Below, one piece after another: positions 1 through 6,063 of a DNA stretch of 9,493 nt (its first letter is position 1; every line of letters begins with the position of its first letter). Both the position numbers and the translations under genes were made by a program. The notes beneath the pieces are model-generated. The model did no database searches and had not been told where the DNA came from. It saw only the letters and a program-made list of their open reading frames with translations. Location: assembly GCA_041487355.1 (NCBI GenBank), contig JBGPND010000202.1, positions 1 through 9,493 of the forward strand, read 5' to 3'. This DNA comes from JAMXLO01 sp041487355. Lineage in GTDB: Bacteria; Pseudomonadota; Alphaproteobacteria; Acetobacterales; Acetobacteraceae.

Positions 1-270
1 GACCTGCGGCTGCCGGAGACGGTGACCCAGGCGTCACCCGATCCCGGCAACCTGTTCGTGCGACTCGGCACGTTCCAGACCTTCGAATACGCCGACATCC
101 AGCGTGCGCGGGTCGCCGGGCTCGGAGCGCGTATCGTCAGCACGCGCGAGGGGCGGGTCCAGACGCATCGGGTCATCGTCGGACCGTTCACGAGTGTGCA
201 GCAGGCTGATGTCGTGCTGGACCAGGTACTCCGCGCGGGAGTAACCGATGCGCGGATCGTGGTGGAATAG
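1..270 (+). CDS. rlpA: SPOR-domain protein, C-terminal end (probably RlpA-type septal lytic transglycosylase); 5' truncated
   Basis: The reading frame is open from base 1 to the TAG at 268-270, giving 89 visible residues; the true start lies upstream of the window. The GTG at 22 is internal, not a start. Nearly all of the visible part reads as a SPOR domain, the fold of about 75 residues that binds denuded glycan strands at the division septum: an opening strand with VRLGTF (variant of the usual VQ-GAF), a helix rich in Ala/Arg, then HRVIVGPF (usual RV-VGPF) and a closing helix and strand ending IVVE. SPOR domains occur in RlpA, FtsN and DamX. I favour RlpA because rlpA next to a D,D-carboxypeptidase and tmk is a recurrent alphaproteobacterial order. 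The double-psi barrel domain that would prove it is outside the window. The domain call is firm; the gene name is inferred. Confidence 0.75.
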   Translation, partial: DLRLPETVTQASPDPGNLFVRLGTFQTFEYADIQRARVAGLGARIVSTREGRVQTHRVIVGPFTSVQQADVVLDQVLRAGVTDARIVVE

Positions 271-273
271 GAG
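269..273 (+). promoter_or_regulatory. Shine-Dalgarno AGGAG for the carboxypeptidase gene
   Basis: AGGAG overlaps the TAG stop of the upstream SPOR gene and sits 10 nt before the ATG at 284. It supports the ATG at 284 over the in-frame ATG at 248, which would overlap the upstream gene and put a Trp/Arg-rich dozen residues ahead of a clean signal peptide. Confidence 0.6.
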
Positions 274-283
274 TCGAGTCCCG

Positions 284-1510
284 ATGCTCACGCGTCGCTC
301 TGCCCTGCTGGCATCGGCGATGTTCGCTGCCGGTGCGCTGCCTGCCGCCGCACAGCAGCGGCACCCCGCGCCGGCGAAGCCCGCCGCGCCCGGCGCGCGC
401 GGGGCGAAGAAGGATCAGCCGACGGGAAGCCCGGCCGACACGCCGCTCGGTCCGGTGGATACCGCGGCGCGCTGGGCGTTCATTCAGGATTTCACCACCG
501 GCGCCGCGCTGCTGGAGAAGAATGCCGACGCCGAGATGCCGCCTTCGTCGATGACCAAGCTGATGACGATCTATCTGGTCTACAACCGGCTGAAGCAGGG
601 CCGCATGAAGCTCGACGACGAGCTGCTGGTGAGCGAACGGGCGTGGCGGATGGGCGGGTCGAAGATGTTCGTCCAGATCGGCACGCAGGTGAAGGTGGAG
701 GACCTGATCCGCGGCGTGATCGTGCAGTCGGGCAACGACGCCTGCATCGTGTTCGCCGAGGCGATCTCGGGTTCCGAGGAGCAGTTTGCCGAGCTGATGA
801 ACCAGAAGGCGAAGGAACTCGAGCTGACGAATTCGAATTTCAGGAATTCGACCGGATGGCCGGACCCCGAGCAGCACATGAGCTGCCGCGACATCGCCAC
901 GCTGGCACGCCGCATCATCCGCGATTTCCCGGAATATTATCATTACGACTCAGAGAAGACGTTCAGGTATAACAACATCGAGCAGGGCAACCGGAATCCG
1001 CTGGTGCAGAAGGGCGCCGCCGACGGGCTGAAGACCGGCCACACAGAGGCAGGCGGCTACGGTCTGATCGCGAGTGCCAAGCGCGGCGAGCGGCGGGTGA
1101 TCGTGGTGATGAACGGCCTGGAGTCGATGCATCAGCGCGCCGAGGAAGGCGAACGGCTGATGGACTGGGCGTTCGCGAACTTCGAGGACGTGACCCTGTT
1201 CACCGCGGGCGATGTCGTGGAGCGCGTTCCGGTCTGGCTTGGCACTCTCCCGACGGTGCCGCTGGTCGGTGGACGCGACCTTGTGGTGACCATGCCGCGC
1301 AACTGGCGGAAGAATGCATCGGTGAAGGTGAGCTACGACGCGCCGATCCGTGCGCCGGTTGCGAAGGGGACGACACTCGGCAAGCTGACGGTCGCGGGGC
1401 AGGGCGTGCCGGCGATGGAGGTGCCGCTGCTGGCTGGCGAGGATGTGCCGAAGCTCAGCCTGCCCGGGCGCGCAATTGCCGTGGTGTCGCACTACGTGAC
1501 TGGCGGTTAA
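284..1510 (+). CDS. dacA: D-alanyl-D-alanine carboxypeptidase (PBP5/DacA family, peptidase S11)
   Basis: This penicillin-binding protein removes the terminal D-Ala from peptidoglycan pentapeptides in the periplasm, limiting cross-linking. From the ATG at 284 it is 408 residues, normal for the family. Residues 1-24 form a signal peptide with a TRRSALL start, an Ala-rich core and probable cleavage near AAAQ. A Pro/Ala/Gly/Lys-rich linker follows (about 25-60). The three active-site motifs are present in order and spacing: SMTK (S89 nucleophile, K92), SGN (149-151) and KTG (250-252). From about 300 to 395 lies a beta-rich PBP5-type C-terminal domain. The last roughly 15 residues may be a short amphipathic membrane anchor, weaker than in E. 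coli PBP5. The start is chosen on the Shine-Dalgarno and signal peptide; a frame open from 248 would add 12 implausible residues. The gene is probably co-transcribed with its neighbours on both sides. dacA versus dacC cannot be separated from sequence alone. Confidence 0.93.
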   Translation: MLTRRSALLASAMFAAGALPAAAQQRHPAPAKPAAPGARGAKKDQPTGSPADTPLGPVDTAARWAFIQDFTTGAALLEKNADAEMPPSSMTKLMTIYLVYNRLKQGRMKLDDELLVSERAWRMGGSKMFVQIGTQVKVEDLIRGVIVQSGNDACIVFAEAISGSEEQFAELMNQKAKELELTNSNFRNSTGWPDPEQHMSCRDIATLARRIIRDFPEYYHYDSEKTFRYNNIEQGNRNPLVQKGAADGLKTGHTEAGGYGLIASAKRGERRVIVVMNGLESMHQRAEEGERLMDWAFANFEDVTLFTAGDVVERVPVWLGTLPTVPLVGGRDLVVTMPRNWRKNASVKVSYDAPIRAPVAKGTTLGKLTVAGQGVPAMEVPLLAGEDVPKLSLPGRAIAVVSHYVTGG

Positions 1511-1513
1511 TGG

Positions 1514-2146
1514 ATGCCCTTGGGCCGGTTCATCACGTTGGAAGGCGGCGAGGGAGCTGGGAAGTCCACGCAGACACGGTTGCTGGCTCAGGCCCTGGTG
1601 GAACTCGGCCTGCCGGTGTTGCGCACGCGCGAGCCAGGCGGCGCACCAGGGGCGGAACTGCTGCGTGACCTGCTGCTCGGCGGCTCGGTGGACTGGTCGG
1701 CGCCGGCGGAGGCGCTGCTGCACTTTGCCGCCCGTGCGGAGCATATCGAGAAGACGATCGGTCCGGCGCTGGACGCGGGGATGTGGGTGGTGTGCGATCG
1801 GTTCTTCGATTCCACGATGGCGTACCAGGGCTACGGCCAGGGCGCGGATCGCAGCATGATCGCAGCCCTGACGGGACTGCTGCGGCTCACCCCCGACGTC
1901 ACGATCATCCTCGATGTCAGCGAGTCGGTCGCGACCGCACGGCAATTGCAGCGAGGTGCGGACGCCGATCGCTATGAGCGGCTCGACGCACTGTTCCACG
2001 CGCGTGTGAACCAAGGCTTCCGCGACATCGCCAAGGCGGCTCCCGAACGATGTGTGCTGATCGCCGGCGATGGAACCGAACACGATGTCCACGCGGCGAT
2101 CATGCAGGCGCTGCGACAGAGGCTGGCGTTGCCCGACAAGACATAG
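1514..2146 (+). CDS. tmk: Thymidylate kinase (dTMP kinase)
   Basis: This cytosolic enzyme phosphorylates dTMP to dTDP with ATP, an essential step in dTTP supply. The 210-residue length is typical. Visible motifs are the P-loop GGEGAGKST (11-19), TREPGG (38-43) in the dTMP site, the DRF form of the DR[YHF] motif (95-97) followed by AYQG (103-106), and an acidic/arginine lid segment ADADRYERLD (149-158). The start ATG lies 3 nt after the carboxypeptidase stop, and a GGCGG at 1502-1506 is the only Shine-Dalgarno candidate, so translational coupling is likely. The ATG at 1510, overlapping the previous stop, is in another frame and is not used. In many relatives tmk is followed by holB (DNA polymerase III delta'); here it is followed at once by a convergent gene. 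Confidence 0.95.
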   Translation: MPLGRFITLEGGEGAGKSTQTRLLAQALVELGLPVLRTREPGGAPGAELLRDLLLGGSVDWSAPAEALLHFAARAEHIEKTIGPALDAGMWVVCDRFFDSTMAYQGYGQGADRSMIAALTGLLRLTPDVTIILDVSESVATARQLQRGADADRYERLDALFHARVNQGFRDIAKAAPERCVLIAGDGTEHDVHAAIMQALRQRLALPDKT

Positions 2147-2183
2147 CGGCGCCGCCACACGTCCGACCTTCGGGCCGCCGGAA

Positions 2184-3011
2184 TCAGGGGCGCTTCGCCA
2201 GGTCGTCGTGCTCCTTCAACCGGGCGATCAGTGTTGGCATGTCGCGCAGGGCAATCATGTTCGGGCCGTCGCTCGGCGCGCGATCCGGGTCAGGGTGTGT
2301 CTCGATGAACACAGCGGCCACGCCCACGGCGACCGCGGCACGCGCCAGCACCGGGGCGAATTCGCGCTGCCCGCCGGATGTCGTGCCCTGGCCGCCGGGT
2401 TGCTGCACGGAATGCGTCGCGTCGAACACCACGGGATATCCAGTGCGCGCCATGATTGGCAGGGAGCGGAAATCCGTCACCAGCGTGTTGTAGCCGAAGC
2501 TCGCGCCGCGTTCGCACAGCAGGATGTTCTCGTTGCCGGTACTGGCGATCTTCGCCGCGACATTGGCCATGTCCCACGGCGCCAGGAACTGGCCCTTCTT
2601 CACGTTGATCGGCTTGCCGGTCTCGCCCGCGGCGAGCAGCAGATCGGTCTGGCGGCACAGGAAGGCGGGAATCTGCAGCACATCCACTGCCTGCGCCGCG
2701 ATGGCGCATTGCTCGGGCGCATGCACGTCGGTCAGGACAGGCAGGCCAGTCGCCTCCCGCACGTCGGCGAGAATGGCGAGGCCCTCGCCGATACCGACGC
2801 CGCGCCTCGTGGTGACGCTGGTGCGGTTGGCCTTGTCGAAGCTCGACTTGTAGATCAGCGGGACACCGGTCGCCGTGGACATTTCGCGCAAGGCGGCTGC
2901 GACTTCCAGCGCATGTGCGCGCGATTCGATCTGGCATGGCCCGGCGATCAGCGCGAAGGGCAAGTGGTTGCCGATCACGATGTCGCCGACACGGACAATG
3001 CGCTGTTTCAC
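2184..3011 (-). CDS. kdsA: 3-deoxy-8-phosphooctulonate synthase (KDO-8-P synthase)
   Basis: This cytosolic aldolase-type enzyme condenses phosphoenolpyruvate with arabinose 5-phosphate to give KDO-8-phosphate, precursor of the KDO that links lipid A to the LPS core. Its 275 residues form one TIM-barrel domain. Signature segments are AGPCQIES (23-30), YKSSFDKANRTS (54-65), TDVHAPEQ (94-101), NVKKGQFLAP (136-145) and DATHSVQQPGG (197-207). C26, H200, E237 and D248 fit the four metal ligands of the metal-dependent class (Cys11, His185, Glu222, Asp233 in the Aquifex enzyme; the last three have identical spacing). The E. coli class has Asn instead of Cys. The start is GTG: an in-frame TGA lies 14 codons upstream with no ATG or GTG between, and a GGAG sits 6 nt before the GTG. 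It is the last minus-strand gene here, 61 bp after pyrG, and its product and CTP meet in LPS assembly. Confidence 0.95.
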   Translation of the reverse strand: MKQRIVRVGDIVIGNHLPFALIAGPCQIESRAHALEVAAALREMSTATGVPLIYKSSFDKANRTSVTTRRGVGIGEGLAILADVREATGLPVLTDVHAPEQCAIAAQAVDVLQIPAFLCRQTDLLLAAGETGKPINVKKGQFLAPWDMANVAAKIASTGNENILLCERGASFGYNTLVTDFRSLPIMARTGYPVVFDATHSVQQPGGQGTTSGGQREFAPVLARAAVAVGVAAVFIETHPDPDRAPSDGPNMIALRDMPTLIARLKEHDDLAKRP

Positions 3012-3017
3012 CGCGCG

Positions 3018-3021
3018 CTCC
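3018..3021 (-). promoter_or_regulatory. Shine-Dalgarno GGAG for kdsA
   Basis: GGAG on the minus strand lies 6 nt before the GTG at 3011-3009. It fixes kdsA initiation at this GTG, since no other standard start codon exists between it and the upstream in-frame TGA. Confidence 0.6.
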
Positions 3022-3072
3022 GCGGCACGGTGTCTGTTGTGGGGAAACAGTCAGGCGGGTGACGCATCCGTC

Positions 3073-4704
3073 CTACACCAGCCGCGCCTGCCGCACCGCC
3101 GCGGCGATGAAGCCGGCGAACAGCGGATGCGGATCGAACGGCTTCGACTTCAGCTCCGGATGATACTGCACGCCGACGAACCAGGGATGCGCGGGAAGCT
3201 CGATGATCTCCGGCAGCACGCCGTCGGGCGACATGCCGGAAAACCGCATCCCCGTCCGCTCCAGGCACGCCTTGTAGTGCACGTTCACTTCGTAGCGGTG
3301 ACGGTGGCGTTCCTCGATGCGCGGCGCGCCGCCGTACAGGTCGCGCACCAGGCTGCCCTCGCTCAGCACCGCCGGATAGGCGCCCAACCGCATGGTGCCG
3401 CCAAGATTGCCGCCTTCCATGCGCCGCTCCATCTCGTTGCCGCGCGCCCATTCGGTCAGCAGCCCGACCACCGGTTCGTCGCATGGCCCGAATTCCGTCG
3501 AGGATGCACACGACAGGCCCGCGAGATTGCGCGCCGCCTCGATCACCGCCATCTGCATGCCGAAGCATATACCGAAGAATGGCACGTTCCTCTCGCGCGC
3601 GAAGCGCACCGCCTCGATCTTGCCGGGCGTGCCGCGTTCGCCGAAACCGCCCGGCACCAGGATGCCGTTCACCTCCTCGAGCCGGTGCACCGCGCCGTCC
3701 TGCTCGAAGATCTGGCTGTCCACCCAGTCGAGCCGCACCTTGACGCGGTTGGCGATGCCGCCATGCGCCAGCGCCTCGGCCAGCGATTTGTAGCTGTCGA
3801 GCAGGTTGGTGTACTTGCCGACAACGGCGATGCGCACCTCGCCTTCCGGCGAGCGGACCGCGTCGACAATGTCCTGCCAGCGCGACAGATCGGGCTCGCC
3901 ATCGGCAGGCAGGCCGAAATGGCGCAGCACTTCGCGATCCATGCCCTCGGCGTGATAGCTGATCGGCACGGCATAGATCGTGTCGACGTCGAGCGCGGCA
4001 ATCACCGCCTCGGCGCGCACGTTGCAGAACAGCGCGATCTTGCGCCGCTCGTTCTCCGGGATCGGCCGATCGCAGCGGCACAGCAGCATCTGCGGCTGGA
4101 TGCCGACATTCAGCAGCTCCTTCACCGAGTGCTGCGTCGGCTTGGTCTTCAGCTCGCCGGCGGACGCGATGTACGGCACCAGCGTAAGATGTACGAACAT
4201 CGCCCGTTCCGGACCGAGTTCGTTGCCGAGCTGGCGGATCGCTTCCAGGAACGGCAGGCTCTCGATGTCGCCGACCGTGCCGCCGATCTCCACCAGCACG
4301 AACTCGAAGCCCGCGGTGTCGCGGACGATGACTTCCTTGATCGCGTCGGTGATGTGCGGGATCACCTGGACGGTGGCGCCGAGATAGTCGCCGCGCCGCT
4401 CCTTGGCGATCACCTCGGAATAGATGCGGCCCGTGGTGGCGTTGTCGAAGCGGTTGGCGTGCACGCCGGTGAAGCGCTCGTAATGCCCGAGGTCCAGATC
4501 GGTCTCGGCGCCATCGTCGGTGACGTAGACCTCGCCGTGCTGGTACGGGCTCATCGTGCCGGGATCGACGTTCAGGTAGGGATCGAGCTTGCGCAGCCGC
4601 ACCGAGAAGCCACGCGCCTGCAGCAGGGCGCCGAGTGACGCCGAGGCGATTCCTTTGCCAAGGGAGGAGACCACGCCGCCGGTGATGAACACGTACCGCG
4701 TCAT
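3073..4704 (-). CDS. pyrG: CTP synthase (glutamine-hydrolysing)
   Basis: CTP synthase makes CTP from UTP using ATP and glutamine-derived ammonia; it is cytosolic and essential. At 543 residues it is very close to the E. coli length. The N-terminal synthetase domain (about 1-265) opens with FITGGVVSSLGKG (6-18), the nucleotide loop, and contains LDPYLNVDPGTMSPYQHGEV (40-59) and EIGGTVGDIES (139-149). The C-terminal class I glutamine amidotransferase domain (about 290-543) has PGGFGERG (351-358) and the triad C380 (in GICFGMQ), H515 and E517 (in QYHPE). The nucleophile motif has Phe where E. coli has Leu. The start ATG at 4704-4702 has no Shine-Dalgarno in the 20 nt upstream, while TATACT lies 8 nt before it, suggesting a leaderless message from its own promoter. 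It sits between secG (76 bp upstream) and kdsA (61 bp downstream) on the same strand. Confidence 0.97.
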   Translation of the reverse strand: MTRYVFITGGVVSSLGKGIASASLGALLQARGFSVRLRKLDPYLNVDPGTMSPYQHGEVYVTDDGAETDLDLGHYERFTGVHANRFDNATTGRIYSEVIAKERRGDYLGATVQVIPHITDAIKEVIVRDTAGFEFVLVEIGGTVGDIESLPFLEAIRQLGNELGPERAMFVHLTLVPYIASAGELKTKPTQHSVKELLNVGIQPQMLLCRCDRPIPENERRKIALFCNVRAEAVIAALDVDTIYAVPISYHAEGMDREVLRHFGLPADGEPDLSRWQDIVDAVRSPEGEVRIAVVGKYTNLLDSYKSLAEALAHGGIANRVKVRLDWVDSQIFEQDGAVHRLEEVNGILVPGGFGERGTPGKIEAVRFARERNVPFFGICFGMQMAVIEAARNLAGLSCASSTEFGPCDEPVVGLLTEWARGNEMERRMEGGNLGGTMRLGAYPAVLSEGSLVRDLYGGAPRIEERHRHRYEVNVHYKACLERTGMRFSGMSPDGVLPEIIELPAHPWFVGVQYHPELKSKPFDPHPLFAGFIAAAVRQARLV

Positions 4705-4712
4705 GGGGCGTC

Positions 4713-4742
4713 AGTATACGAAGCCGAATCGGCGGACGGGAA
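4713..4742 (-). promoter_or_regulatory. Possible pyrG promoter (TATACT, leaderless start)
   Basis: TATACT (minus strand, 4718-4713) matches the sigma-70-type -10 consensus at five of six positions and ends 8 nt before the pyrG ATG. Normal -10 to start-site spacing would place transcription initiation at or within about 3 nt of the A of ATG. The best -35 candidate, TTCCCG at 4742-4737 with an 18-nt spacer, is poor (TT and one C match). The -10 is visible; promoter activity is inference. Confidence 0.35.
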
Positions 4743-4752
4743 GCCCGCCCGC
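4732..4752 (-). terminator. Hairpin between secG and pyrG, terminator- or attenuator-like without a U-tract
   Basis: In minus-strand RNA, 9 nt at 4752-4744 pair with 9 nt at 4740-4732 around a CUU loop, with a single G-U wobble. In plus-strand RNA the same position is an A-C mismatch, so the structure is better on the strand that carries the genes. It starts 29 nt after the secG stop and 28 nt before the pyrG start. No run of U follows, so it is not a standard intrinsic terminator. It could be a mRNA 3'-end stabiliser, a weak terminator, or chance in GC-rich sequence. Confidence 0.3.
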
Positions 4753-4780
4753 GCATCATCACGCATGCGTCACACGAGGG

Positions 4781-5143
4781 TCAGTTGGTCGGGACCGAGG
4801 GGCTCTTCGGCGCGGCAGGCAGTGCCGGCGCCTGGGTCGCTGGTGGAGGCGTGCCGCCTGGGGCCGGGGTAGCGGCCGGGGCTGGGCTTTCCAGCAACGA
4901 GCCGCCGACGCCGGTGGTGCCGCGGTTCATCAGGGCAAGGGTGAGCGACAGCGCCATGAACACAGTAGCCAGGACGGCGGTGGTGCGGGTCAGCAGATTT
5001 GCCGTGCCTCGACCGGACATGAACGAGCCCATGCCCTGGGAGCTGCCGATCCCCAGGCCACCGCCCTCGCTGCGCTGGATCAGCACCACGCCGATCAGCG
5101 CGAGTGTGACGAACAGGTGGATGATCAGCAGGACGGTGGTCAT
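4781..5143 (-). CDS. secG: Preprotein translocase subunit SecG
   Basis: SecG is the small subunit of the SecYEG channel in the inner membrane and assists SecA-driven protein export. The 120-residue product has the family layout: a first membrane helix (about 3-22), a cytoplasmic loop with QRSEGGGLG (23-31) and the Gly/Ser-rich stretch to about 45 typical of SecG, then a second membrane helix (about 53-72). After residue 80 comes a tail of about 40 residues made almost wholly of Ala, Pro, Thr, Ser and Gly; such low-complexity tails are common in alphaproteobacterial SecG and should face the periplasm. A GAGG lies 7 nt before the ATG (5154-5151). tpiA ends 61 bp upstream on the same strand and pyrG follows after 76 bp. 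The secG-tpiA adjacency supports the call. Confidence 0.93.
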   Translation of the reverse strand: MTTVLLIIHLFVTLALIGVVLIQRSEGGGLGIGSSQGMGSFMSGRGTANLLTRTTAVLATVFMALSLTLALMNRGTTGVGGSLLESPAPAATPAPGGTPPPATQAPALPAAPKSPSVPTN

Positions 5144-5166
5144 TAAGGATCCTCAAATCCGGTTTC

Positions 5167-5190
5167 CCCCTCCCGCCCGCAAGGGGGGGG
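5167..5190. repeat. Run of eight G with a C-rich complementary arm, tpiA-secG gap
   Basis: Eight consecutive G at 5183-5190 face CCCCTCCC at 5167-5174 across an 8-nt loop. Pairing is complete with one G-U wobble in plus-strand RNA but has a C-A mismatch in minus-strand RNA, the direction in which the flanking genes are read, and no U-tract follows. It is therefore not a convincing terminator for tpiA. The homopolymer lies about 30-40 nt upstream of the secG Shine-Dalgarno. Confidence 0.4.
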
Positions 5191-5204
5191 AGGAAGTCGG
5201 CCTA

Positions 5205-5942
5205 CTAGCCGCCTTGCGCGGCCCGGGCAATCGCCAGGAAGTCCTCCGCCTTCAGGCTCGCGCCACCGATCAGCCCGCCGCCGACATGCGGCACCGCCAG
5301 CAGCGACGCGGCATTCGCCGGCCGCATCGAACCGCCGTAGAGGATGCGGATCCCATGCCCAGCGTCGCCGAACTGGCGCACCAGCTCCTCGCGGATGAAG
5401 GCGTGCATCGTCGCCACGTCCTGCTCGGTCGCCGTCTTGCCGGTGCCGATCGCCCAGACCGGCTCATAGGCCACCACGCCGGCGAACGGCTTGGGCAGGC
5501 TGCCGGCGAGCTGCCAGCCCACCACCTCGGTCTCCTGGCCCGACGTCCTGTGCTCGACCGTCTCGCCCACGCAGACGATCGGGGTCAGCCCGGCCTCGAC
5601 GGCCGCAAGCACCTTCTCGCGGACCAGTTCGTCGGTCTCGCCGTGGTTCTGCCGTCGCTCGGAATGGCCGAGGATCACCCAGGTGGCGCCGGCGTCGCGC
5701 AGCATGGCGGCCGACACGTCGCCGGTGTGCGCCCCCTGTTGCGCGGTGTGGCAGTCCTGGCCGCCGACCGCCACCGTCGAGCCTTCCAACGCCTTCGCGA
5801 CCGTTTCGATGACTGTGAACGGCGGGCAGACCAGCAGGTCGCAGGCGAGGCCTTGTGCGCCTGCGCGCACGCCCTGGGTCAGCGTGGTCGCGTCGGCGCG
5901 CAGTCCGTTCATCTTCCAATTCCCGGCGATCAACTGGCGCAT
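5205..5942 (-). CDS. tpiA: Triosephosphate isomerase
   Basis: This cytosolic enzyme interconverts dihydroxyacetone phosphate and glyceraldehyde 3-phosphate in glycolysis and gluconeogenesis. The 245 residues make a complete TIM barrel. N8 and K10 lie in GNWKMN (7-12), the electrophilic H93 in LGHSERR (91-97), and the catalytic base E160 in AYEPVWAIGTGKTA (158-171), which includes the flexible loop 6. The phosphate-binding segments are YGGSM (202-206) and GGGLIGGASL (221-230). The ATG at 5942-5940 has a GAGG 7 nt upstream (5953-5950); an ATG 5 nt further upstream is out of frame. It is the first gene of the minus-strand block, with its promoter expected in the 121-bp gap shared with the divergent ppiD-like gene. 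Confidence 0.97.
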   Translation of the reverse strand: MRQLIAGNWKMNGLRADATTLTQGVRAGAQGLACDLLVCPPFTVIETVAKALEGSTVAVGGQDCHTAQQGAHTGDVSAAMLRDAGATWVILGHSERRQNHGETDELVREKVLAAVEAGLTPIVCVGETVEHRTSGQETEVVGWQLAGSLPKPFAGVVAYEPVWAIGTGKTATEQDVATMHAFIREELVRQFGDAGHGIRILYGGSMRPANAASLLAVPHVGGGLIGGASLKAEDFLAIARAAQGG

Positions 5943-6001
5943 GGCATCCCCTCGGGCATTCCCCTGGTACTGCGTGCCGCTGGTAGCTCAAAGCCCGAAC
6001 G

Positions 6002-6031
6002 CTGGCAAAGCCTGGCCGCGGCACGTATATG
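6002..6031 (+). promoter_or_regulatory. Candidate promoter for the ppiD-trpE unit
   Basis: CTGGCA (6002-6007) and TATATG (6026-6031) are separated by 18 nt; each matches the sigma-70-type consensus at four of six positions. Initiation near 6038 would give a leader of about 25 nt before the ATG at 6064. The surrounding 121 bp (5943-6063) is the only gap between the divergent tpiA and ppiD-like genes and must serve both. For tpiA I see only TTGCCA (minus strand, 6008-6003) with a poor TACCAG 17 nt on, which I do not call. Confidence 0.3.
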
Positions 6032-6063
6032 CTGCCGCCCTAGCCGAACGGGACATGGACTGA

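Noticed and set aside
248..283. Upstream ATG extension of the carboxypeptidase gene
   Set aside because: It would add 12 residues rich in Trp and Arg before a clean signal peptide and overlap the SPOR gene. The AGGAG at 269-273 supports the ATG at 284.
829..849. Three GAATTC/GAATTT words within 21 nt in a GC-rich gene
   Set aside because: They encode NSNFRNS, a conserved-looking segment of the carboxypeptidase, so codon choice over Asn, Ser and Phe explains them; no regulatory role is suggested.
950..2158. Minus-strand open frame of 402 codons across dacA and tmk
   Set aside because: It is antisense to two well-supported genes, crosses their boundary, and its Arg/His/Gln-rich translation has no family character.
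2147..2183. Bidirectional terminator between tmk and kdsA
   Set aside because: Only a 4-bp stem (2163-2166 with 2170-2173) and a short self-complementary CGGCGCCG are present, with no T- or A-run on either side.
3034..3050. Hairpin upstream of kdsA (CTGTT/AACAG)
   Set aside because: The stem is only 5 bp with a 7-nt loop and no conserved context; it is too weak to call a regulatory element.
2875..4638. Plus-strand open frame of 587 codons opposite pyrG and the start of kdsA
   Set aside because: It lies antisense to unmistakable pyrG. Its composition (His, Arg, Ala, Asp, Val-rich) is that of a GC-rich shadow frame, and it has no recognisable domain.
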